Below are positions 1 through 4,455 of a DNA stretch of 7,805 nucleotides, in pieces; position 1 is the stretch's first letter; every line of letters begins with the position of its first letter. Location of the stretch: assembly GCA_009885445.1 (NCBI GenBank), contig VFKQ01000185.1, positions 1 through 7,805 of the forward strand, given 5' to 3'. Both the position numbers and the translations under genes were made by a program. Source of the stretch: Anaerolineaceae bacterium. GTDB lineage: Bacteria > Chloroflexota > Anaerolineae > Anaerolineales > Villigracilaceae. Under the pieces are notes generated by a model that saw only the letters and a list, made by a program, of their open reading frames with translations, did not search any database and had not been told where the DNA came from.

Positions 1-1145
1 TCGCGAGTCATCTCGGCTTCGAGGGTGCGGCGCACGGCGTCGATTAAATTGATTCTGGTTAGATCTGGTTGGGGCACGGCGCCGCCGTGCCCGTACGATG
101 CTGGGGCTGCGAACAAATGACTCGTGACTGAATCCGCTTCGGGGTCGGGCGACGAGGCGACGAATTCGTAGGCGGCGCGCACCTCGGCTTCGGCGTCCGC
201 TGTGAGGGCGGGCCAATCCAAATCGGGTAAAAATTTCTTGAGTCGAGTCAGCGGGTCGCGCTTCACGTCGTTACGTTTTTCGCTTTCCGTTTTATAAGAT
301 TGATCGTCAATAAACGTGTGACCCGAAATGCGCGGCACACGCAAGTGCAAAAGGCAGGGCCCCTTGCCCGCACGGACATGTGCTAGCGCGGCAGAAATTT
401 TTTGCGGCGCGTCTTCGGGGTCAGCGCCGTCGCCATCAATGATGAGCAGGTTTTTGAAATTTTTTAAATTCGCAGAAAAATTTGCATTCGGCGATTGCAA
501 CTCGGAGCGCACCGAGATGGCGAAGGAATTATCTTCAATAAAAAATAGCATGGGAATTTTGCGCGTGGCCGCAATATTCAGCGCGGACCAAAATCCGCTT
601 GTCGCCACCGAGCCTTCGCCACCGTGCGCGATGACGATGGCCTTGTCCCACTCTTTATTTTTTAGCACATCACGATGATATTGAATCGCCTGCGCCCAGC
701 CCGCCGCGGGTGTGTACTGCGCGCCCACGTCGCCGGAGGAGGGCAGAACCGTGATACTTTGATTTTGAATATTTAAATCTTTCTTCGTGCCCTTCGTTTC
801 TTCGCGGTGAAAGGTTTTTGGTCGCATCGAAAAAACAACGCCCACATCACGCCCCTCGGAGGGCGAACCCGTTTTGGCCATGCCCGCGGCGAGCGCCTCG
901 CGGACGGTGAGTCCGGCGGCGAGCATCAGCGGGCGCGAGCGATAATAAACCGTGGCGGCGTCGTGCGGGTGCGTGAGTTGCAGGGCCAGCAGAATCTGCG
1001 AAAGCTCGTGCCCCTTGGCCGAGAATTGATAAGGCACTTTGCCGACGGGCGCGAGTTCGCGTTCTTCGAATTCGTCGAGTTTACGTGAAAGTACAAGGAG
1101 GCGGGCGACACGCGCCCAATCGGGGGAGGTAGTTTTCTTTGGCAT
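1..1145 (-). CDS. TPP-dependent 2-oxoacid dehydrogenase E1, alpha part and start of fused beta part (partial)
   Basis: This gene encodes E1 of a pyruvate or branched-chain 2-oxoacid dehydrogenase complex, which decarboxylates the 2-oxoacid on thiamine diphosphate and passes the acyl group to the lipoyl E2. The frame is open for 381 codons from the ATG at 1145-1143 and runs off the window, so the 3' part is missing. An in-frame TAA lies just upstream and no earlier start is possible; no clear Shine-Dalgarno is seen. Visible are GEGSVATSGFWSALN (176-190) and EDNSFAIS (204-211), the TPP/Mg motif in the GEG...EDN variant known from fused E1 proteins rather than GDG...NN, and the loop RISGHTFIDDQSYKTESE (272-289) equivalent to the E1-alpha phosphorylation loop. 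Residues 365-381 (INLIDAVRRTLEAEMTR) resemble the start of an E1-beta chain, so an alpha-beta fusion is likely. Substrate choice (pyruvate or branched-chain) cannot be decided. Residues 111-122 look like an inserted repeat. Confidence 0.9.
   Translation of the reverse strand, partial: MPKKTTSPDWARVARLLVLSRKLDEFEERELAPVGKVPYQFSAKGHELSQILLALQLTHPHDAATVYYRSRPLMLAAGLTVREALAAGMAKTGSPSEGRDVGVVFSMRPKTFHREETKGTKKDLNIQNQSITVLPSSGDVGAQYTPAAGWAQAIQYHRDVLKNKEWDKAIVIAHGGEGSVATSGFWSALNIAATRKIPMLFFIEDNSFAISVRSELQSPNANFSANLKNFKNLLIIDGDGADPEDAPQKISAALAHVRAGKGPCLLHLRVPRISGHTFIDDQSYKTESEKRNDVKRDPLTRLKKFLPDLDWPALTADAEAEVRAAYEFVASSPDPEADSVTSHLFAAPASYGHGGAVPQPDLTRINLIDAVRRTLEAEMTR
780..815 (-). repeat. Short interspersed repeat inserted in frame in the E1 gene
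   Basis: On the minus strand this segment reads roughly ACCTTTCACCGCGAAGAA followed by ACGAAGGGCACGAAGAAA, and is translated as TFHREETKGTKK (E1 residues 111-122). The sequence is purine-rich with repeated CGAAG units. It matches my memory of a dispersed 'caccgcgaag...cgaagg' repeat found in many environmental bacterial genomes. In the protein it falls between GRDVGVVFSMRPK and DLNIQNQS, where E1 relatives as I recall them run straight through. No target duplication is evident. The call rests on pattern and memory, not on a second copy in this window. Confidence 0.5.
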
Positions 1146-1166
1146 GGCTGATCGAACTTGATTTTA

Positions 1167-1195
1167 CTTGTAAAACAATTCGCCCAGCAGTTGAA
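1167..1195 (-). promoter_or_regulatory. Possible promoter of the E1 gene
   Basis: Read on the minus strand, TTCAAC (1195-1190) and TACAAG (1172-1167) are 17 bp apart and would place the start of transcription about 15 nt before the E1 ATG. Both boxes are imperfect. An alternative -35, TTGACC at 1217-1212, has no good -10 at the right distance. Confidence 0.35.
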
Positions 1196-1207
1196 CTACT
1201 GGACGAA
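1179..1207. promoter_or_regulatory. Imperfect palindrome upstream of E1, operator-like
   Basis: Arms TTCG, CCAG and AGT (1179-1191) are mirrored by ACT, CTGG and CGAA (1195-1207) around a TGA centre, with single C/A mismatches between the blocks. The 29-bp dyad overlaps the proposed -35 box of the E1 gene and starts about 34 bp upstream of its ATG. This would suit a dimeric repressor or activator site, but no regulator gene is in the window. It could instead be an RNA hairpin. Confidence 0.4.
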
Positions 1208-1225
1208 CGATGGTCAATATTTTTT

Positions 1226-1300
1226 GCCACGGATTTCACAGATTTTCACTGCTTTATTTAAACTCCGTGCAACTCCGTGCAACTCCGTGTAATCCGTGGC
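1226..1300. repeat. Palindromic repeat unit with tandem 10-mers (CCACGGATT type)
   Basis: GCCACGGATT (1226-1235) and AATCCGTGGC (1291-1300) form a perfect 10-bp inverted repeat. Inside are three tandem 10-mers, AACTCCGTGC, AACTCCGTGC and AACTCCGTGT (1261-1290), and partly degenerate ATTTCACAGATTTTCACTG units near the left arm. The unit fills most of the space between the S10 peptidase stop and the E1 promoter region. Very similar 'ccacggatttcac' repeats are, from memory, scattered through many environmental bacterial genomes. There is no T-run after the stem on the minus strand, so it is a poor intrinsic terminator for the peptidase gene. No target duplication was found. Confidence 0.75.
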
Positions 1301-1308
1301 TAAGGCAT

Positions 1309-2808
1309 TTATGATTTAGGTATCGCGTTCTTGATGAACTCGGCCATGTCGCGCTTCATGGCTTTCAGCGAGGGCAGGTGGATGTACATCATGTGACCGG
1401 CTTCGTAGTATTCCATGCTCACATTGCCACGCAGAGATTCGTCCAGTCCGAGATGATTGAAGGTGTGCTCGCTGGCGAAGTAGGGCGTGCCGAGGTCGTA
1501 GTAGCCGTTGGCGACGTAAATTTTTAGATACGGGTTAATCGTCATAGCTTTGCGCAGAGTCTCAGCCACGTAAATAGACTGGCCTTCAAATTCTTTGAAC
1601 GACCAGGGATGCACTTTCTCGCTCAGAATTTCATAGGGCAAATCAGATTCAAATTTCAACTCGGCACGGATGTATTCATAGAACGCGGCGGTGTACGGCG
1701 CGAGCACCGTCGTCAGCAGGGGATCGTATTCGGCCTGCTCGGTCACGCCCGAGCGGTCGCGACCGGTGAGGCGCGAGTCGAGTCGGCCCACGGTCAGTCC
1801 GCGTTCGCGCAAAAGTTCCTTGAAGAATTGCTGATCCTTGATTCTCAAGTTCGAGCGTTCGATAAAGGTGGAAGAGAGTCCGGTGTAGCGCGCCAGTTTT
1901 TCAACAACGCTCACGCGCTCCTCGGGGGTCAGCGCGTCGCCTTTCAATAAGGCGGACGCATACTCGCCCAATGCAAACTTCTCCACTTCAACCAGCAATG
2001 TTTCAAGCGGCAGTTTTAGAGTCAGCGCATTGTGATACCAGGCCGTCGCCGCGTAGGCGGGCAGGAACATGATGTAAGGCGTGTCGTTGCCAATGGCAAA
2101 GTCAATTGTTGAAAAATCGAGCACAGACGAGATGAGCATAATGCCGTTGAGCATCATGCCGTGACGATCAAACAAATAACCCGAAAGGCCTGCGGCGCGC
2201 GTGGTGCCATAACTTTCGCCCGCCAAAAATTTCGGTGAGAGCCAGCGTCCGTAGCGCGTGGTGTACAAGCGGATGAAATCGCCGACCGACTCAATATCTT
2301 TTTTGAAGCCGTGATATTCCACCGGCTTTTGTCCCTCTGCGGCGCGGCTGTAACCCGTGCTGACCGGGTCAATGAAAACCAGATCGCTTTGGTCGAGCAA
2401 TGAATATTCGTTGTCGGTTAATGCGAATGGCGGCGGCGGCATATTGCCGTCATCCTGCATCACCACGCGGCGCGGACCGAGCACCCCGAGATGCAACCAC
2501 ACCGACGCGGAGCCGGGTCCGCCGTTGAATGAAAACGTAACCGGACGTTTGGATTTGTTCGTCACGCCGTCTTTTGTGTAAGCGACGAAGAAAATCTGCG
2601 CCCGCGCCTTTTCGCCCTCGGCCTCTTTCTCGCGGTCAGCGGGCTCCTCTTTCAGAATCATCGTCCCCGCTGTGACGGTGTACTTCACAGCCTTGCCGCC
2701 AATTTTCACACTGTGCTGAGACACAACGAGATTGTCTTTGGGCGTGGGCTTTTCCTCTTTTTTCTCTTCGGGGGTTTTGTCTTTGTTTTCAGCCATTTTG
2801 GTCTCCAT
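1309..2808 (-). CDS. S10 family serine carboxypeptidase-like protein, no signal peptide
   Basis: This is a peptidase of MEROPS family S10, an alpha/beta hydrolase that removes C-terminal residues from peptides in typical members. The oxyanion-side motif NGGPGSAS (95-102), the nucleophile motif GESYGT (Ser199), the acid in NGYYDLGTP (Asp438) and the base in YEAGHMMYIH (His472) are all present, so the catalytic triad looks complete. At 499 residues it has the usual length. Unlike most S10 enzymes it has no signal peptide: residues 1-25 are Lys/Glu/Pro-rich, suggesting a cytoplasmic enzyme. Two starts are possible. ATG 2808 is preceded by AGGA at a 7-nt distance; ATG 2796 (MAENK, 495 aa) is preceded by GGAG at 6 nt. 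The gene starts 15 nt after the surE stop and in the same frame, so the two are probably cotranscribed. Substrate unknown. Confidence 0.92.
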   Translation of the reverse strand: METKMAENKDKTPEEKKEEKPTPKDNLVVSQHSVKIGGKAVKYTVTAGTMILKEEPADREKEAEGEKARAQIFFVAYTKDGVTNKSKRPVTFSFNGGPGSASVWLHLGVLGPRRVVMQDDGNMPPPPFALTDNEYSLLDQSDLVFIDPVSTGYSRAAEGQKPVEYHGFKKDIESVGDFIRLYTTRYGRWLSPKFLAGESYGTTRAAGLSGYLFDRHGMMLNGIMLISSVLDFSTIDFAIGNDTPYIMFLPAYAATAWYHNALTLKLPLETLLVEVEKFALGEYASALLKGDALTPEERVSVVEKLARYTGLSSTFIERSNLRIKDQQFFKELLRERGLTVGRLDSRLTGRDRSGVTEQAEYDPLLTTVLAPYTAAFYEYIRAELKFESDLPYEILSEKVHPWSFKEFEGQSIYVAETLRKAMTINPYLKIYVANGYYDLGTPYFASEHTFNHLGLDESLRGNVSMEYYEAGHMMYIHLPSLKAMKRDMAEFIKNAIPKS

Positions 2809-2823
2809 TTTTTTATCCTGGAT

Positions 2824-3627
2824 TCAAGTATGGAATATTTGATCAAGATTTACAAAGTCAACGCGCGAGGTCAGATCCAGGCTGAGCGGGGTGACAGCCA
2901 CGTGCCGGTTTATGCGCATGGCGTGCAAGTCCGTGCCCGCCGGCTCAGCATTTAGATCAGCCGCTTCTTTATATCCCACTGTGCCGATAACATCCCATGA
3001 GTTGCGCTCGGGCTTGAGCGAGTCGTAATAACGCTGGCGCGTCAGGCGGGTCAGTTCCCATGCCGTTTCAGGAGTTGCATCTGAAGGCACTTCCAATTTA
3101 AGTACGTTCACATCTGCGGGGAATTTTCTTTCCAGTAAGAGTTTCGCAAATAAAGCCACAAAGTGCGCCGCCGCAGAAAAATCCACTTCGCGTGAATACG
3201 AGAGGTGATAGCGCACATCTGCTTGCAAAGACACTGCCAATGCAGGGATGCCCATAGAGGCCGCTTCGAGCGCGGCGCCCACCGTCCCCGAGGCGGTAAT
3301 GCCGGTGCCGATATTTTCTCCGTAATTGATTCCCGAGACGACGAGGTCGGGCATCTGGGGCATGATCTCCAAAACCCCGTGCAGGACTGCCTGGGCCGGG
3401 CTGCCCCCGATGGAATGGGTGCGCCATTCCTGGCCATGCACCCTCAGCGTTTCCACTTGAATCAAACCATCTGAGCCTGCTGGCAAACTGCGTCCCATGC
3501 CCGAAGATTGTTCGCGTGGCGCCGCCACGGTGACAAAGCCCAGGTGGGCGAGTGCCTCCGCCGCCGCCCATAGGCCCGGTGAACGAATGCCATCATCATT
3601 GGTGAGTAGAATTTGTTTTGGGGTCAT
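2824..3627 (-). CDS. surE: 5'/3'-nucleotidase SurE
   Basis: SurE is a metal-dependent phosphatase that removes phosphate from nucleoside 5'- and 3'-monophosphates in the cytoplasm and acts in nucleotide balance and stationary-phase survival. The protein has 267 residues, normal for the family. ILLTNDDGI (6-14) carries the metal-binding Asp11-Asp12 pair, REQSSGMGRS (38-47) the conserved Ser loop, and SGINYGENIGTG (98-109) the metal-binding Asn101, followed by SGTVGAALEA (113-122) and the family-typical GIPALAVS. The start at ATG 3627 is chosen because ILLTNDDG is always close to the N-terminus; an upstream in-frame extension of 27 codons would only translate the terminator and part of the tRNA-Arg gene. 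No Shine-Dalgarno sits at a normal distance, and the ATG lies 5 nt after the terminator T-tract. It is followed closely by the S10 peptidase gene. Confidence 0.96.
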   Translation of the reverse strand: MTPKQILLTNDDGIRSPGLWAAAEALAHLGFVTVAAPREQSSGMGRSLPAGSDGLIQVETLRVHGQEWRTHSIGGSPAQAVLHGVLEIMPQMPDLVVSGINYGENIGTGITASGTVGAALEAASMGIPALAVSLQADVRYHLSYSREVDFSAAAHFVALFAKLLLERKFPADVNVLKLEVPSDATPETAWELTRLTRQRYYDSLKPERNSWDVIGTVGYKEAADLNAEPAGTDLHAMRINRHVAVTPLSLDLTSRVDFVNLDQIFHT

Positions 3628-3632
3628 GATAT

Positions 3633-3656
3633 AAAAAAAGAGCGGGGAATCCGCTC
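3633..3656 (-). terminator. Rho-independent terminator of tRNA-Arg
   Basis: On the minus strand, GAGCGG, a 5-nt loop ATTCC and CCGCTC form a perfect 6-bp stem followed by seven T. It starts 7 nt after the CCA end of tRNA-Arg and ends 5 nt before the surE ATG, so it separates the two genes unless there is read-through. Confidence 0.85.
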
Positions 3657-3663
3657 CTTTTAA

Positions 3664-3740
3664 TGGTGCCCCTGGCGCGACTCGAACACGCGACCTTTTG
3701 GTCCGCAACCAAACGCTCTAATCCACTGAGCTACAGAGGC
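3664..3740 (-). tRNA. tRNA-Arg, anticodon GCG, CCA encoded
   Basis: This is a full cloverleaf on the minus strand. The acceptor stem is GCCTCTG/CAGGGGC, the D-stem GCTC/GAGC, the anticodon stem TTTGG/CCAAA with loop TTGCGGA (anticodon GCG at 3706-3704), and the T-arm GCGTG-TTCGAGT-CGCGC. The discriminator A is followed by an encoded CCA. It reads CGC and, by wobble, CGT. Most bacteria read these codons with a tRNA-Arg gene of anticodon ACG (A34 changed to inosine), so GCG is uncommon. It has its own promoter and terminator. Confidence 0.95.
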
Positions 3741-3753
3741 AATTGCGAACGAC

Positions 3754-3782
3754 ATTCTAATGTAGTTTAGGAGACGGGTCAA
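3754..3782 (-). promoter_or_regulatory. Sigma70-type promoter of tRNA-Arg
   Basis: On the minus strand, TTGACC (3782-3777) and TAGAAT (3759-3754) are separated by exactly 17 bp. The -10 box ends 13 nt before the first base of tRNA-Arg, giving a very short leader. Confidence 0.8.
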
Positions 3783-3855
3783 GCCGAATGTGGAAAATGA
3801 AAGGTTAATCTCGTGCACTCTATGGCGGAGCTAAAATTATAGCCATTACTTTATA

Positions 3856-3983
3856 GTGTGCATGCAAAGGTTGTCACCCGATTCAGACTTCGGAAATCTT
3901 TAAGAGGTATCTTCGTTTTAGGCGCATCCATGGAGATTTCCGAAGTCTTTACGCCGAGTCTCTGACATGGTTTGCGTGCACAT
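3856..3983 (+). mobile_element. MITE copy A (128 bp) with 8-bp target duplication
   Basis: The element has terminal inverted repeats of about 21 bp. The left end starts GTGTGCATGCAAAGG and ends its repeat with TTGTCA; the right end, read inward on the other strand, starts ATGTGCACGCAAACC and ends with ATGTCA. The direct repeat ACTTTATA occurs exactly at both borders (3848-3855 and 3984-3991), as expected from insertion with an 8-bp staggered cut. It has no coding capacity; its core is a 15-bp palindrome. It lies between the promoters of tRNA-Arg and tRNA-Gly and interrupts neither. A related copy in reverse orientation is at 6950-7176. The remainder of the 3741-4073 gap holds the two tRNA promoters and nothing else I can recognise. 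Confidence 0.85.
3885..3948. repeat. Core palindrome of MITE A
   Basis: AGACTTCGGAAATCT (3885-3899) and AGATTTCCGAAGTCT (3934-3948) are perfect inverted 15-mers separated by 34 bp. RNA from either strand would form a long hairpin. This core is not shared with MITE B. Confidence 0.9.
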
Positions 3984-4073
3984 ACTTTATAGGCCTCCAT
4001 TAGAAATTGTGCAAAACTGGAACCAATTGTTGCGCAGTTTCGTCCGCGTACCATGCTAAATCCCCGCGCCTGC

Positions 4074-4102
4074 TTGACCCAGCCTAGCCCTCACGGTACA
4101 AT
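4074..4102 (+). promoter_or_regulatory. Sigma70-type promoter of the tRNA-Gly / tRNA-Ile2 pair
   Basis: TTGACC (4074-4079) and TACAAT (4097-4102) are 17 bp apart. The -10 box ends 9 nt before tRNA-Gly, so transcription would begin at or just before the tRNA. The layout mirrors that of the tRNA-Arg promoter on the other strand. Confidence 0.85.
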
Positions 4103-4111
4103 GACCGCCGT

Positions 4112-4183
4112 GCGGGTGTCGCCAAGTGGTAAGGCATCAGCCTTCCAAGCTGATATTCGCGGGTTCGAATCCCGCCACCCGCT
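4112..4183 (+). tRNA. tRNA-Gly, anticodon TCC
   Basis: Acceptor GCGGGTG/CACCCGC, D-stem GCC/GGC, anticodon stem TCAGC/GCTGA with loop CTTCCAA (anticodon TCC), T-arm GCGGG-TTCGAAT-CCCGC, and discriminator T. CCA is not encoded and must be added by the CCA-adding enzyme. It reads GGA/GGG. It is 22 nt from the following tRNA-Ile2 and likely in one transcript with it. Confidence 0.95.
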
Positions 4184-4205
4184 TACTTTTGTCGCCAAAC
4201 AGCAC

Positions 4206-4278
4206 GGGCCCGTGGCGCAGTGGTTAGCGCAGGCGACTCATAATCGCTTGGTCGCTGGTTCGAATCCAGCCGGGCCCA
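4206..4278 (+). tRNA. tRNA-Ile2, anticodon CAT (lysidine type)
   Basis: Acceptor GGGCCCG/CGGGCCC, D-stem GCGC/GCGC, anticodon stem GGCGA/TCGCT with loop CTCATAA, T-arm GCTGG-TTCGAAT-CCAGC, discriminator A, no encoded CCA. The anticodon CAT alone would allow Met. The anticodon arm and variable loop, however, match my memory of the E. coli AUA-reading tRNA-Ile (ileX) almost base for base. C34 would be changed to lysidine by TilS so that it reads ATA. Confidence 0.85.
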
Positions 4279-4308
4279 CACACTTGGTCGTGGCCTCCGT
4301 TGAGGAGA

Positions 4309-4334
4309 TGGTATTCGAAACCAGCCGGGCCCAC
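4309..4334 (+). pseudogene. Degenerate second copy of the tRNA-Ile2 3' end
   Basis: From TGGT at 4309 the sequence repeats the T-arm and acceptor 3' strand of tRNA-Ile2. CCAGCCGGGCCCAC at 4321-4334 is identical to 4266-4279, and TGGTATTCGAAA replaces TGGTTCGAAT. The T-stem is still paired (TGGT/ACCA around a 7-nt loop), but there is no 5' half. Either a tandem tRNA duplication has decayed or this is an attachment-site scar left by an element that used the tRNA 3' end. The remaining gap 4279-4455 holds this fragment and the next gene's promoter; no terminator with a T-run is seen for the tRNA pair. Confidence 0.7.
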
Positions 4335-4366
4335 TGCACCAATGCTTAAAATGACATTATCATGCG

Positions 4367-4395
4367 TTGCAGGGTTGTGTGATGGGGGATACAAT
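4367..4395 (+). promoter_or_regulatory. Promoter of the exported-protein gene
   Basis: TTGCAG (4367-4372) and TACAAT (4390-4395) are 17 bp apart, about 60 bp before the ATG at 4456. The 5' leader would be about 53 nt and ends with GGAGG (4447-4451), 4 nt from the start codon. Confidence 0.65.
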
Positions 4396-4455
4396 TGCAA
4401 ATGATACAGTAACTGAAAACCCCTTGAGCCAGCAAGTATTTGAATCGGAGGAACC

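Noticed and set aside
328..678. 116-codon plus-strand frame
   Set aside because: It is antisense to the E1 gene, whose protein motifs are clear on the other strand.
1261..1300. Possible CRISPR-like tandem array
   Set aside because: The 10-mers are directly contiguous without spacers, and no cas gene is present.
1226..1300. Terminator for the S10 peptidase gene
   Set aside because: On the minus strand the stem is followed by an A-run, not a T-run.
3098..3571. 157-codon minus-strand frame inside surE
   Set aside because: It is an out-of-frame shadow of surE with Gly/Arg/Cys-rich composition and no motifs.
3628..3708. 27-residue N-terminal extension of SurE
   Set aside because: It would translate the terminator and part of tRNA-Arg; SurE proteins begin right before ILLTNDDG.
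3856..3983. IS66-type ends (8-bp duplication, GT start)
   Set aside because: The duplication length fits, but the ends lack the GTAA start usual for IS66, so I leave the family open.
3851..4054. 67-codon minus-strand frame
   Set aside because: It is mostly MITE A sequence, with no ribosome site or recognisable protein features.
4053..4349. 98-codon plus-strand frame across the tRNAs
   Set aside because: It simply translates tRNA-Gly and tRNA-Ile2 (VSPSGKASAF, AGSNPAGPT are typical tRNA-derived strings).
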